A stretch of 64,000 nt of DNA from Pseudothioclava nitratireducens. Lineage in GTDB: Bacteria > Pseudomonadota > Alphaproteobacteria > Rhodobacterales > Rhodobacteraceae. Every line of letters starts with the position of its first letter. Position 1 is the first letter of the stretch. Below the pieces are notes generated by a model that saw nothing but the letters and a program-made list of their open reading frames with translations, was not told the DNA's origin and did no database searches. Location of the stretch: the NCBI RefSeq assembly GCF_029210495.1, contig NZ_JARGDK010000004.1, forward strand, positions 186,001 through 250,000, in the 5' to 3' direction. The translations under genes were made by a program, and so were the position numbers. Shown here piece by piece: positions 49,008 through 58,197 of the stretch.

Positions 49008-51476
49008 ATGGTTGGTGCGAACAGCAAGATTCTCACGGTATCTTATGGGACCTTCTCGTGCACGCTTGAGGGGTTCGACGAGCCGTTCAACACGATGAAG
49101 GCAATCGCGGAGTATTTCCGCGATCTCGCAGCGGATGACCGCTATTTCGGGGCCGAGCCCCCGACCCCGGATGCAGAGATGCTCCACAAGATTGCCGAGC
49201 GCGAGATTCAGCGCCGGGTCGAAGCGAAGATGGAGACCAATGGTCTCATTCTGCGCCCCGCCGACCGCGTGCCCGCCGAGATGCCCGCGCCCCAGGCCGA
49301 AACGCCCGCCGAGGCCGAGGTTGTGACGCCTCCGATGGCCGAGCCGGCCGCGCAAGCCCCGGCCTCTGCCGAGCCCGCCCCGCGCACCGAGACCGCCGCC
49401 ATCGCCGCGCCGGCCGGTCCCGAGAGCGTCGCGGAAAAACTACAGCGGATTCGCTCTGCCGTGGCACAGGCGCGCGCGTCTGCGGCCCGTCAGGACGACT
49501 ATCTCGAGGACCAGCCCGAGCGTGAGCCGGTGGCGACATTCTCGTCATTCGAGGACGCGACGCCCGGCGTCGAATCCGAGGATTTCGGCTATGAACTCGA
49601 CATTTCCGGCCCGCTGAACGCGGCGGAGCTGGAGTCGCATGAGCCGGTCGCGGAGGAGGTCGCCGCAGAAGAACCGTCCCAAGAAAGCCCCACCGAAGAG
49701 GTCGTCGCAGCGGCGCCGGAGGTTGACACGGAGGCCGAGGACGAGGCCCGCCGGGCCCGCATCGCCGAGCGGATGAAACGCCGTGCGGCACGCGCCGCGG
49801 CCCTGGCCGCTGCCGCGGCCGAGGAAGTTCGCAGCCAGACGACCGCGCCCGAGCTTGAGGAAGACCCCGCAGAGGTCGAAGCGGAAGCGCCCGTAACGGT
49901 CGCGGAAGCCGCTGCCGAGGACGTCGAACAAGACGCTGCGCTCGAAGCCGAAGCCGAAGCCGAAGCCGAAGCCGAGACCTTCGAAATCGACAGCCTGATG
50001 TCCAGCCTTGCCGAATCGCACGAGCTAGAAGCGCCGGTTGAAGACGTCGCGCCCGAGGGTCTCAGCGAGGTCACCGAGGACACGATCGCCGCCGCGCTTG
50101 CGGATTTCGAGCAGCAGGACGAAGCCGAGGATAAACCGCGCATCCGTGCCCGCGTGATCAAGGTCCGCCGCAGCGAACCAGCCGACGCCACGACCACCAC
50201 CCCGGAGATCGAAGACGCCGAAACCATCGCGGATGAAAATGTCGCGCATGATGATCTGGCCTCGGCAGAGCCGGTGGCGGAGGAGGAAGCGACGCTCTCG
50301 CCCGAGGCCGAAGCCGACCTGATGCGCGAACTCGCCGCCCTTGAGGAAGACACCCACACGCAAGACGCGCCGGACATCGAAGACGCGGCCTATGCCGACA
50401 TGCCCCTGCCGGTCCAACACGACGATGCGGCGGAGGCCGCAGAGCTCGACGATGGGCAGATGGATGTCGATGCCGTTGAGGCGGAGACCGTGATCGAGGA
50501 AGCCGAGGTCGAAATGGCTGAGATCGAGGCGCCCGAGGTTGCCGAGATCGCCGCCCTCGAAGATATGGCAGAGCCCGTTCTCGAGACTGCGGAGCCCGCT
50601 TTCGAGGCAGAGACCGAAAGCGCGGTTCAAGAGAGCGAAGCCCCAGAGGCGGAGCCCCCCGTCGAAGAGGCGTTCGAGGCAACCGACGCAACGCCCGAAG
50701 AGGCCGCGCAGGAAGACAGGCCGAAACGAGCCGAGCATGAGCGCGAGCTGACCCGTCTCATGGACAAGGCCGACTCGCAGCTTTCGGTGCCGGAAAACCG
50801 GCGTCGCCTCTCCGCGATCTCGCACCTCAAGGCCGCCGTCGCAGCAACCGTCGCGGATCGCCGTGCGCTCGGTCAGGATACGGCCAAGGGCGCGCAGGAC
50901 GAGGACAAATCCGAAGCCTATCGCGAGGATCTTACCCATGCGGTGCGCCCGCGCCGCCCGGTGTCGAAACATGCGCAAACCGCGCGCCCCGAGATCGCGC
51001 CGGCCCGCCCGACGCCGCTGGTTCTGGTGTCAGAGCAGCGCGTGGACCGCGATGCGACCGACACCTCCGAGGCCGTGCGCCCCGCCGCCGTGCGCCCGCG
51101 CCGGATTTCAGCCGCGCAGGTGATGCAGGTCGAAGCGGATGAGGATGAGGCCGAGACCGACGCAGCGCCGCTGAGCGCCGAGGACGCGACGAGCTTCGCC
51201 GAATTTGCAGAAGGCCTTGGGACGCAAGGCCTGTCGGATCTGCTCGAAGCCGCGGCGGCTTACACCGCTGGCGTCGAGGGCCGTCCGCATTTCTCGCCGC
51301 CCCAGATCATGCGCAAACTGACCAGCGTCGATGGCGGCGAAGAGTTCACGCGCGAAGATCGCCTGCGGGTGTTCGGCAAGCTGCTGCGCCAAGGCAAGAT
51401 CACCAAGGTGAAGCGCGGCCAGTATGCGATCACCGAAGCCTCGCGCTACTGGAACGAAGCCAAACGCGCGGGCTAA
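49008..51476 (+). CDS. Very acidic 822-residue protein with conserved ends, unknown function
   Basis: Residues 1-85 (NSKILTVSYGTFSCTLEGFD, then PFNTMKAIAEYFRDLAADDRY) look folded and conserved. Residues about 90-640 are low-complexity Glu/Ala/Asp/Pro, strongly acidic, with a hexanucleotide repeat. A basic, Arg-rich segment follows (VRPRRPVSKHAQTARPEI). Residues about 715-822 form a second folded module: FAEFAEGLGTQGLSDLLEAA, then MRKLTSVDGGEEFTREDRL and LLRQGKITKVKRGQYAI, winged-helix-like. There is no signal peptide. I recall similar proteins in Rhodobacterales under vague names, but know no function. ATG at 49008; a bidirectional terminator follows. Confidence 0.75.
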   Translation: MVGANSKILTVSYGTFSCTLEGFDEPFNTMKAIAEYFRDLAADDRYFGAEPPTPDAEMLHKIAEREIQRRVEAKMETNGLILRPADRVPAEMPAPQAETPAEAEVVTPPMAEPAAQAPASAEPAPRTETAAIAAPAGPESVAEKLQRIRSAVAQARASAARQDDYLEDQPEREPVATFSSFEDATPGVESEDFGYELDISGPLNAAELESHEPVAEEVAAEEPSQESPTEEVVAAAPEVDTEAEDEARRARIAERMKRRAARAAALAAAAAEEVRSQTTAPELEEDPAEVEAEAPVTVAEAAAEDVEQDAALEAEAEAEAEAETFEIDSLMSSLAESHELEAPVEDVAPEGLSEVTEDTIAAALADFEQQDEAEDKPRIRARVIKVRRSEPADATTTTPEIEDAETIADENVAHDDLASAEPVAEEEATLSPEAEADLMRELAALEEDTHTQDAPDIEDAAYADMPLPVQHDDAAEAAELDDGQMDVDAVEAETVIEEAEVEMAEIEAPEVAEIAALEDMAEPVLETAEPAFEAETESAVQESEAPEAEPPVEEAFEATDATPEEAAQEDRPKRAEHERELTRLMDKADSQLSVPENRRRLSAISHLKAAVAATVADRRALGQDTAKGAQDEDKSEAYREDLTHAVRPRRPVSKHAQTARPEIAPARPTPLVLVSEQRVDRDATDTSEAVRPAAVRPRRISAAQVMQVEADEDEAETDAAPLSAEDATSFAEFAEGLGTQGLSDLLEAAAAYTAGVEGRPHFSPPQIMRKLTSVDGGEEFTREDRLRVFGKLLRQGKITKVKRGQYAITEASRYWNEAKRAG
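49944..49973 (+). repeat. In-frame hexanucleotide repeat (GAAGCC)5
   Basis: Five perfect tandem copies of GAAGCC encode Glu-Ala repeats inside the acidic region. Since the unit is a multiple of three, changes in copy number would alter length but not frame. Confidence 0.9.
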
Positions 51477-51503
51477 ACTGGACCGACGCCCATCGCAAAA
51501 TGC

Positions 51504-51531
51504 AAAACGGAGGGGATTTCCCCTCCGTTTT
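51504..51531. terminator. Bidirectional intrinsic terminator
   Basis: AAAACGGAGGGG (51504-51515), loop ATTT, CCCCTCCGTTTT (51520-51531): a perfect 12-bp stem with A and T tracts on both sides, between the acidic-protein gene and the DUF2842 gene. Confidence 0.92.
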
Positions 51532-51539
51532 CAATTGGT

Positions 51540-51788
51540 TCAGCGCTGTTCGTGATCCTGTGGCGCATCCGGATCGGGTCGCCCCACGCCGGTGAAGATC
51601 GGCTTGAGCGGCAGCGCCCAGAGGAAACCCAGCCCGATATAGACGAAGATCTCCGCCCAGATCGGCAACCGCCCGAAGCGCGCGTCGAACCAGTTCACCA
51701 GCGTTACGGCGGCGGCGATATAGAGCGGCAGGCCGACGACCAGTGCGAGGATCGACAGCCGCCGCTTCGCCTTGTAGCCGAGCGCCAT
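51540..51788 (-). CDS. DUF2842 small membrane protein
   Basis: An 82-residue protein with two hydrophobic helices (LSILALVVGLPLYIAAAVTLVNW and WAEIFVYIGLGFLWALPLKPIF), matching the short DUF2842 membrane proteins of alphaproteobacteria. The ATG overlaps the purA TGA (TGATG), so it is translated with purA. It has a short polar tail. Function unknown. Confidence 0.82.
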   Translation of the reverse strand: MALGYKAKRRLSILALVVGLPLYIAAAVTLVNWFDARFGRLPIWAEIFVYIGLGFLWALPLKPIFTGVGRPDPDAPQDHEQR

Positions 51789-53083
51789 CAGTCCGCGAAC
51801 GGGTCGGTCACGAGGATCGTGTCGTCCCGCTCCGGGCTGGTCGAGAGAAGCGCGACCGGGCATTCGATCAGCTCTTCCACGCGCTTAACGTATTTGATCG
51901 CGTTCGCAGGCAGATCGGCCCAGCTCCGCGCGCCCTCGGTCGACTCGGACCAGCCGGGCATCTCTTCGTAGATCGGCTTGCAGCGGGCTTGGCTGTCGGC
52001 CGCGGTCGGCAGGTAGTCGAGCCGTTCCCCGTCGAGATCGTAGCCCACGCAGATCTTGAGCGTCTCGAACCCGTCGAGAACGTCGAGCTTGGTCAGCGAA
52101 ATCCCGGTCACGCCCGAGGTTGCGCAGGTCTGGCGCACGAGCGCCGCATCGAACCAGCCGCAACGGCGCTTGCGCCCGGTGACGGTGCCGAACTCATGGC
52201 CACGCTCGCCGAGGCGCTGGCCATCTGCGTCATGCAGTTCGGTCGGGAACGGGCCTTCACCGACACGGGTGGTGTAGGCCTTGACGATGCCCAGAACGTA
52301 ATTGATCGCCCCCGGCCCGATGCCAACGCCGGTTGCAGCCTGTCCAGCGATCACGTTGGACGAGGTCACGAACGGATAGGTGCCGAAATCGATGTCGAGC
52401 AGCGCACCTTGAGCGCCTTCGAACAGGATGCGTTTGCCGGCTTTGCGCTTTTCGTTGAGCACCTTCCAGACCGGGGCGGCATAGGGCAGGATTTCACGGG
52501 CGATGTCCTTGAGATCGGCGATCAGGCGATCCCGGTCCACCGGCTCGATCCCCAGCCCTTTGCGCAGCGGGTCATGGTGTTGCAGCGCGCGGTCGACACG
52601 CGCGATCAGCGTCGCATCGTCTGCGAGGTCAGCAACGCGCACGGAACGGCGGCCCACCTTGTCTTCATAGGCGGGGCCGATGCCGCGCCCGGTGGTGCCG
52701 ATCTTAGTCCCCTTGGAGGCGGCCTCTTCGCGCGCGCGATCGAGTTCGCCGTGGATCGGCAGAATGAGCGGGGTGTTTTCCGCGATCATCAGCGTCTCGG
52801 GCGTGATCTCGACGCCCTGCTCACGGATCGAGGCGATTTCGCGGATCAGATGCCACGGGTCGAGCACAACACCATTGCCAATGACAGAGAGCTTGCCCCC
52901 GCGCACCACACCCGAAGGCAGCGCGTTCAGCTTGTAGACCTTGCCGTCGATCACGAGCGTATGGCCCGCATTATGACCGCCCTGGAACCGCGCGATCACG
53001 TCCGCACGTTCGGACAGCCAGTCCACGATCTTGCCCTTCCCCTCGTCACCCCATTGGGCGCCGACGACGACGACATTGGCCAT
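51788..53083 (-). CDS. purA: Adenylosuccinate synthetase PurA
   Basis: PurA makes adenylosuccinate from IMP, aspartate and GTP. The start at 53083 ([21 protein letters not shown]) follows AAGGAGAG and gives 431 residues. The N-terminal GDEGKGK is the phosphate-binding loop. [30 protein letters not shown] and the late [15 protein letters not shown] with the substrate-binding loop are diagnostic. The DUF2842 gene is coupled to its stop. Confidence 0.98.
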   Translation of the reverse strand: MANVVVVGAQWGDEGKGKIVDWLSERADVIARFQGGHNAGHTLVIDGKVYKLNALPSGVVRGGKLSVIGNGVVLDPWHLIREIASIREQGVEITPETLMIAENTPLILPIHGELDRAREEAASKGTKIGTTGRGIGPAYEDKVGRRSVRVADLADDATLIARVDRALQHHDPLRKGLGIEPVDRDRLIADLKDIAREILPYAAPVWKVLNEKRKAGKRILFEGAQGALLDIDFGTYPFVTSSNVIAGQAATGVGIGPGAINYVLGIVKAYTTRVGEGPFPTELHDADGQRLGERGHEFGTVTGRKRRCGWFDAALVRQTCATSGVTGISLTKLDVLDGFETLKICVGYDLDGERLDYLPTAADSQARCKPIYEEMPGWSESTEGARSWADLPANAIKYVKRVEELIECPVALLSTSPERDDTILVTDPFAD

Positions 53084-53302
53084 TGCTCTCTCCTTGGAGG
53101 TTGGAAAAACCGCGTCACCTATAGCGAGGCACGGGCGCATGCGAAACCGGTTTTTCACCCGCATCCCCGCCCGAGGGAGGAATCCGGGGGTAAAGCCGGG
53201 GCCTGATCGCGGTTCCGGACCAGAAAGCGGCGCAAACAGCCTTGCGCCCTGAGCCTCATACGCCTAGATAGGCGCGTCGATTGAAAGAAGGCTCGGTCCC
53301 CG

Positions 53303-53662
53303 ATGGAAAACGTCATCCTCTCGATCCACCTGATTCTGGCTCTGCTGCTGATCGGTGTGGTGCTGCTGCAACGCTCCGAAGGGGGCGCGCTCGGCATGGG
53401 CGGTGGCGGCGGTGGCGTGATGAGCGGTCGTGCGGCGGCCAACGCGCTGACCAAGATGACCTGGGGCCTTGCGATCGCCTTCCTGATTACCTCGGTGACG
53501 CTGACCATCATCGCCGCGCGCAATGCCGAAGAGGGTTCGGTCGTCGACCGGATCACCGCGCCCGAGACCGCGCCTGTCGAAGCGCCGGCCGTGCCCGCGC
53601 CGCTCGACGTCGCCCCCCCGCCTGCGGCGGATGCACCGGTGACCCCGCCCAGCGCGGAATAA
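53303..53662 (+). CDS. secG: Preprotein translocase subunit SecG
   Basis: A SecYEG subunit of 119 residues. Two membrane helices (VILSIHLILALLLIGVVLLQ and WGLAIAFLITSVTLTIIAA) flank a cytoplasmic loop, RSEGGALGMGGGGGGVMSGR, the classical SecG glycine-rich motif. The C-terminal tail is Pro/Ala-rich and likely periplasmic. It lies upstream of pyrG, an order common in alphaproteobacteria. Confidence 0.95.
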   Translation: MENVILSIHLILALLLIGVVLLQRSEGGALGMGGGGGGVMSGRAAANALTKMTWGLAIAFLITSVTLTIIAARNAEEGSVVDRITAPETAPVEAPAVPAPLDVAPPPAADAPVTPPSAE

Positions 53663-53821
53663 GCGCGCGCCACAACCCTTTGGGGGCGGCGCGGCATTTT
53701 ACCCAATAGCTTGCGGTCTGGTTGCGGGCGGACTGCGAATCGTGTAAGCATTAAATCCCGTGATGCAGGTCCTGCTGGACCGCGCAAAACTTCGAATATT
53801 GACGTGATCACGGGGGCTTCC

Positions 53822-55465
53822 ATGGCAAGATATGTTTTCATCACGGGTGGCGTGGTGTCCTCGCTCGGCAAGGGTCTGGCTTCGGCCGCACTCGGGGCGC
53901 TGCTGCAAGCGCGCGGCTATACCGTGCGCCTGCGCAAACTCGACCCCTATCTCAACGTCGACCCCGGCACGATGTCGCCCTTCGAGCATGGTGAGGTCTT
54001 CGTCACCGATGATGGCGCCGAGACCGATCTCGACCTTGGCCACTACGAGCGCTTCACCGGTGTCTCCGCGCGCAAGACCGACTCGGTCTCGTCGGGCCGC
54101 ATCTATTCGAACGTGCTCGAAAAGGAACGTCGCGGCGAGTATCTCGGCAAGACCATTCAGGTGATCCCGCACGTCACCAATGAAATCAAGGACTTCATCA
54201 ATGTCGGCGACGACGAGGTCGATTTCATGCTCTGTGAAATCGGCGGCACCGTGGGCGACATCGAAGGCCTGCCCTTCTTCGAAGCGATCCGCCAGTTCGC
54301 ACAGGACAAACCCCGCGGTCAGTGCATCTTCATGCACCTCACGCTGCTCCCCTATTTGGCGGCGAGCGGCGAACTCAAGACCAAGCCCACGCAGCACTCG
54401 GTCAAGGAGCTGCGCTCGATCGGCCTTCAGCCGGACGTCCTGGTCTGCCGCTCGGAGCATGTGATCCCCGAGAAGGAACGCGCCAAGATCGCGCTCTTCT
54501 GTAACGTGCGCCCCGAGGCGGTGATCCCCGCCTATGACCTGAAATCCATCTATGAGGCACCGCTGGCCTATCACCGCGTGGGTCTCGATCAAGCCGTGCT
54601 CGACGCCTTCGGCATCGCCCCCGCGCCGAAGCCTGACCTGTCGCGTTGGGAAGACGTGATGGACCGCCTCGAGAACGCCGAAGGCGAGGTCCGCGTGGCC
54701 ATCGTCGGCAAATATGTTCAGCTTGAGGACGCCTACAAGTCGATCGCCGAGGCGCTGACCCATGGCGGCATGGCGAACCGCGTGCGCGTCAGGGCCGAAT
54801 GGATCGACGCCGAAATCTTTGAGCGCGAAGATCCCGCCCCGCATCTCGAGCGCTTTCACGCGATCTTGGTGCCCGGCGGCTTCGGTGAGCGCGGCACCGA
54901 AGGCAAGATCCGCGCCGCGCAATTCGCGCGTGAAAAGGGCGTGCCCTATCTGGGCATCTGCCTTGGCATGCAGATGGCGGTGATCGAAGCCGCGCGTAAC
55001 CTCGCTGGCGTGACCGACGCAGGCTCCGAAGAGTTCGACCACGAGGCCGGAGCCAAGCGCTTCACCCCCGTTGTCTACCACCTGAAGGAATGGGTGCAGG
55101 GCAATCACCGGGTCGAACGCAAGCTCGACGACGACAAGGGTGGCACGATGCGCCTTGGCGCCTATTCCGCGGCGCTCAAAGAGGGCTCGAATGTCGCGAA
55201 GGTCTACGGCACCACCGAGATCGAAGAGCGTCACCGTCACCGTTATGAGGTGGACGTAAAATATCGCGAGCCGCTGGAAAGCTGCGGGCTGGTCTTCTCG
55301 GGCATGTCGCCCGATGGCCGCCTCCCCGAGATCGTCGAACACAAGGACCACCCCTGGTTCATCGGCGTGCAGTTCCACCCGGAACTCAAATCCAAACCCT
55401 TCGCGCCGCACCCGCTGTTTGCCGGCTTCGTGAAAGCCGCGCTCGCGCAAAGCCGTCTGGTCTGA
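53822..55465 (+). CDS. pyrG: CTP synthase PyrG
   Basis: PyrG aminates UTP to CTP using glutamine and ATP. The start at 53822 ([20 protein letters not shown]) gives 547 residues, the family length. The N-terminal synthase domain has the phosphate loop [14 protein letters not shown] and [22 protein letters not shown]. The C-terminal glutaminase domain has [11 protein letters not shown], the nucleophile elbow [10 protein letters not shown], and the His/Glu pair in [11 protein letters not shown]. Single gene followed by repeat copy H. Confidence 0.99.
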   Translation: MARYVFITGGVVSSLGKGLASAALGALLQARGYTVRLRKLDPYLNVDPGTMSPFEHGEVFVTDDGAETDLDLGHYERFTGVSARKTDSVSSGRIYSNVLEKERRGEYLGKTIQVIPHVTNEIKDFINVGDDEVDFMLCEIGGTVGDIEGLPFFEAIRQFAQDKPRGQCIFMHLTLLPYLAASGELKTKPTQHSVKELRSIGLQPDVLVCRSEHVIPEKERAKIALFCNVRPEAVIPAYDLKSIYEAPLAYHRVGLDQAVLDAFGIAPAPKPDLSRWEDVMDRLENAEGEVRVAIVGKYVQLEDAYKSIAEALTHGGMANRVRVRAEWIDAEIFEREDPAPHLERFHAILVPGGFGERGTEGKIRAAQFAREKGVPYLGICLGMQMAVIEAARNLAGVTDAGSEEFDHEAGAKRFTPVVYHLKEWVQGNHRVERKLDDDKGGTMRLGAYSAALKEGSNVAKVYGTTEIEERHRHRYEVDVKYREPLESCGLVFSGMSPDGRLPEIVEHKDHPWFIGVQFHPELKSKPFAPHPLFAGFVKAALAQSRLV

Positions 55466-55479
55466 CGGGATGAGGCGAA

Positions 55480-55734
55480 GGGGGCGCTGCCCCCTCTTTG
55501 CCCAAGGGCAAATTCACCCCCGGGATATTTCGGGCGATTGGAAACCGCAAAGGTTTCCTTAACCAGAATCGGTTTAGTTGACAGAACGGGACAGGCGGGG
55601 ACGCCGATGGCCGTGCGATTGGAAACACCCGGCTTGCCCTCCCCTCTGAGGCCCGAGCCGGGTGTTTTTCGTTTCCAATCGCGTCAAATACCCCGGGGGT
55701 GAATGGCCGCCAGGCCAGAGGGGGCAGCGCCCCC
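55480..55734. repeat. Dispersed intergenic palindromic element, copy H (full unit with central insert)
   Basis: The left half (55480-55543) has GGGGGCGCTGCCCCC and TTCACCCCCGGGATATTT, then GCGATTGGAAACC. The right half (55671-55734) has TCCAATCGC, then AAATACCCCGGGGGTGAATGG and GGGGGCAGCGCCCCC. Between them is about 125 nt that copy F lacks, including a second copy of the inner arm (GCGATTGGAAAC at about 55614). Confidence 0.88.
55623..55669 (+). terminator. Strong hairpin with T tract; possible end of a small RNA
   Basis: AAACACCCGGCT (55623-55634) pairs with AGCCGGGTGTTT (55656-55667), followed by a T tract (55665-55669). The hairpin is further flanked by GCGATTGGAAAC and GTTTCCAATCGC. No gene lies directly upstream except the insert with TTGACA at 55578-55583, but the position 17 nt later (ACGCCG) is a poor -10. 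Confidence 0.6.
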
Positions 55735-55828
55735 AAGTTGCGCTCCAATCCCGGCTGACCTCACGCGCCCCATTGACGCGCCGCGCCGGAAAGCTAGCCT
55801 GAGCGCAACTCAGACAAGGAGGCGCAAC

Positions 55829-57196
55829 ATGCGCGACGCGAATTCAAACAGCTGGGAAGCCCGGGCCGAGGAGTACTCGCTTTACGGCTTTACCGATCTC
55901 CCCTCGATCCATCAGCGCGGCACGGTCGTCGTGACCCATGGCGAGGGGCCCTATATCTTCGACACGCGCGGGCGCAAATATCTCGATGCGAATTCAGGTC
56001 TGTGGAACATGGTCGCGGGCTTCGATCATCCCGGGCTTATTCAGGCCGCCCAGGATCAATATGCCCGTTTCCCCGGCTATCACGCCTTCTTTGGTCGGAT
56101 GTCCGATCAGACTGTCATGCTCTCCGAGAAACTTGTCGAAGTGTCCCCCTTCGAGAGCGGAAAGGTGTTCTACACCAATTCCGGTTCCGAAGCGAATGAC
56201 ACGATGGTCAAGATCCTGTGGTTCCTGCATGGCGCCGAGGGCAAACCGCAAAAGCGCAAGATCCTGACCCGTTGGAATGCCTATCACGGGGTGACGGCAG
56301 TTTCCGCCTCGATGACCGGCAAGCCTTATAACTCGGTCTTCGGTCTGCCTTTGCCGGGCTTCATCCACCTCACCTGCCCCCATTACTGGCGTTTTGGCGC
56401 CGAGGGAGAGACCGAGGAACAGTTCACCGCACGCCTTGCAGCAGAGCTTGAAGCCACGATCATCAAGGAAGGCGCGGACACGATCGCGGGCTTCTTCGCA
56501 GAGCCGGTGATGGGCGCGGGCGGTGTTATCCCGCCCTCCAAGGGATATTTCCAGGCCATCGCACCGATCTTGAAGAAATACGACATCCCGCTGATCGCCG
56601 ATGAAGTGATCTGCGGTTTCGGGCGCACCGGGAACACCTGGGGCTCGCAGACCTATGACTTCATGCCGGACGCGATTATCTCGTCGAAGAACCTCACGGC
56701 GGGGTTCTTCCCGATGGGCGCGGTGATCCTCGGCCCCGAACTCTCGACCCGTGTGCAGAACGCCGTCGAGGCGATCGAGGAATTCCCGCATGGCTTTACC
56801 GCCTCGGGCCACCCGGTCGGCTGCGCCATCGCACTCAAGGCGATTGATGTTGTGATGAACGAGGGCTTGGCCGAAAACGTGCAACGCCTCGCCCCTCGGC
56901 TCGAAGCGGGGCTCGCCCAGATCGCACAGAATCCCAATATCGGGGAACTGCGCGGCGTGGGCTTCATGTGGGCGCTCGAAGCGGTCAAGGACCGGGCCAC
57001 GAAGACACCCTTCGACAGTGCGCTTTCAGTCTCGGAGCGGATCGCCAATACCTGCACCGATCTGGGCCTGATCTGTCGCCCGCTCGGGCAATCCATCGTG
57101 CTCTGCCCGCCCTTCATCCTGACCGAGGGGCAGATGGACGAGATGTTGGAGAAACTCGACGCGGCCCTGAAAAAGGTCTTCGCCGAGGTTGCCTGA
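55829..57196 (+). CDS. Class III (omega-) aminotransferase, PLP-dependent
   Basis: A transaminase of the amine/omega-amino acid:pyruvate type. The start at 55829 (MRDANSNSWEARAEEYSLYG) follows AAGGAGG and gives 455 residues. Motifs are the GSEANDTMVKIL phosphate-binding region, RWNAYHGVTAVSASMTG with the ring-stacking Tyr-His, and DEVICGFGRTGN. The PLP lysine is in SSKNLTAGFFPMGAV near residue 287. From memory it closely resembles a Ruegeria (Silicibacter) pomeroyi class III enzyme of known structure. The donor (amine, polyamine or omega-amino acid) is not decided by sequence. Confidence 0.88.
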   Translation: MRDANSNSWEARAEEYSLYGFTDLPSIHQRGTVVVTHGEGPYIFDTRGRKYLDANSGLWNMVAGFDHPGLIQAAQDQYARFPGYHAFFGRMSDQTVMLSEKLVEVSPFESGKVFYTNSGSEANDTMVKILWFLHGAEGKPQKRKILTRWNAYHGVTAVSASMTGKPYNSVFGLPLPGFIHLTCPHYWRFGAEGETEEQFTARLAAELEATIIKEGADTIAGFFAEPVMGAGGVIPPSKGYFQAIAPILKKYDIPLIADEVICGFGRTGNTWGSQTYDFMPDAIISSKNLTAGFFPMGAVILGPELSTRVQNAVEAIEEFPHGFTASGHPVGCAIALKAIDVVMNEGLAENVQRLAPRLEAGLAQIAQNPNIGELRGVGFMWALEAVKDRATKTPFDSALSVSERIANTCTDLGLICRPLGQSIVLCPPFILTEGQMDEMLEKLDAALKKVFAEVA

Positions 57197-57205
57197 CGCA
57201 AGTGT

Positions 57206-57278
57206 CAGAGGGGCGCTCCGGTGCCCCTCTCATTCTGCCCCCAATATCCCGGGGGTCCGGGGGCAGCGCCCCCGGCCA
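57206..57278. repeat. Dispersed intergenic palindromic element, copy I (rearranged partial)
   Basis: AGAGGGGCGCTCCGGTGCCCCTCT (hairpin, 57208-57231) is followed by AATATCCCGGGGGT and GGGGGCAGCGCCCCC. The order differs from other copies and the TTCAC block is missing. It follows the aminotransferase stop by 9 nt and may terminate it. Confidence 0.7.
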
Positions 57279-57331
57279 CGGGTTGAGGCCTGGGCGTCGA
57301 GCGCTTACTCTGCCCTCGAAGGAGGACCCCC

Positions 57332-58090
57332 ATGACCGAATACCTGACCACCAGCGAAGGCCGCCGTATCGCGTTCAACCGCAGCCCGGGAAGCGGGCCG
57401 GGCATCGTCTTTCTTGGCGGGTTCAAGTCGGACATGGAAGGGACCAAGGCGCTCGCGCTTGAGGCATGGGCGCAGGCTCAGGGGCGGGCGTTCCTGCGTT
57501 TCGATTATTCGGGGCATGGTGCCTCGGAGGGCGCTTTCACCGATGGCGCTATCGGTGATTGGTTCGAGGATGCGCGCGATGCGATCATGTCCCTGACCGA
57601 GGGGCCGCAGATCCTTGTTGGCTCATCGATGGGCGGTTGGATTTCGCTGCTGATGTGCCGCGACTACCCGGAGAAAGTCGCGGGCCTCGTCACCATTGCC
57701 GCCGCGCCCGATTTTACCGAGGACGGCTACTGGGCAAGCTTTGACAAGGACACCCGCCGGCAACTCGAACAGGAGGGACAGGTCGCCGTGCCCTCCGATT
57801 ACGGCGAGCCCTACATCATCACGCGCCGCCTCATCAACGAAGGGCGCAACCGGCTGGTCTTGCGTAGCCCGCTGCCCCTGCCCTTCCCCACCCGGTTCCT
57901 GCAAGGGACGGCGGATGAGGCGGTCTCGACGGAAACCGCGCTCCGGCTGCTGGATCATGCCGAGGGGGCGGATATGCGCCTCACGCTGGTCAAAGGGGCC
58001 GATCACCGTTTTTCGGACCCCGATTGCCTCGCCCTGATCGGGGCGGCCGTGGAGGATGTGCTGGCACGTCCGCGGGCAGCGGCGGGTTGA
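57332..58090 (+). CDS. Alpha/beta hydrolase (ABHD10-like esterase)
   Basis: A 252-residue cytoplasmic serine hydrolase. The triad is visible: Ser in LVGSSMGGWISLL near residue 94, Asp in FLQGTADEAVS, and His in VKGADHRFSD. The oxyanion-side VFLGGFKSDMEGTKALALE and RFDYSGHGASEG segments are characteristic of a subgroup including mitochondrial ABHD10, an acyl esterase. The physiological substrate is unknown. A paralogue-like gene with a broken nucleophile follows 107 nt downstream. Confidence 0.82.
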   Translation: MTEYLTTSEGRRIAFNRSPGSGPGIVFLGGFKSDMEGTKALALEAWAQAQGRAFLRFDYSGHGASEGAFTDGAIGDWFEDARDAIMSLTEGPQILVGSSMGGWISLLMCRDYPEKVAGLVTIAAAPDFTEDGYWASFDKDTRRQLEQEGQVAVPSDYGEPYIITRRLINEGRNRLVLRSPLPLPFPTRFLQGTADEAVSTETALRLLDHAEGADMRLTLVKGADHRFSDPDCLALIGAAVEDVLARPRAAAG

Positions 58091-58197
58091 CGCCAAGGTG
58101 ATCGCAAAGCGCTTGCACTGACCGATCAGTCGGGCAGACTGACCCAAAGAGCGCATAAGCGCCCAAAAGTGAACGCCCGGCACGAGGTCAACGAGCA

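Larger units (their letters stand above)
55466..55828. other. 363-nt intergenic region between pyrG and the aminotransferase
   Basis: Almost all of it is repeat copy H (55480-55734) with an extra insert in its centre. The insert holds a perfect -35 hexamer (TTGACA, 55578) and a terminator-like hairpin (55623-55669). The last 90 nt lead to the aminotransferase with its AAGGAGG ribosome binding site. Confidence 0.7.
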
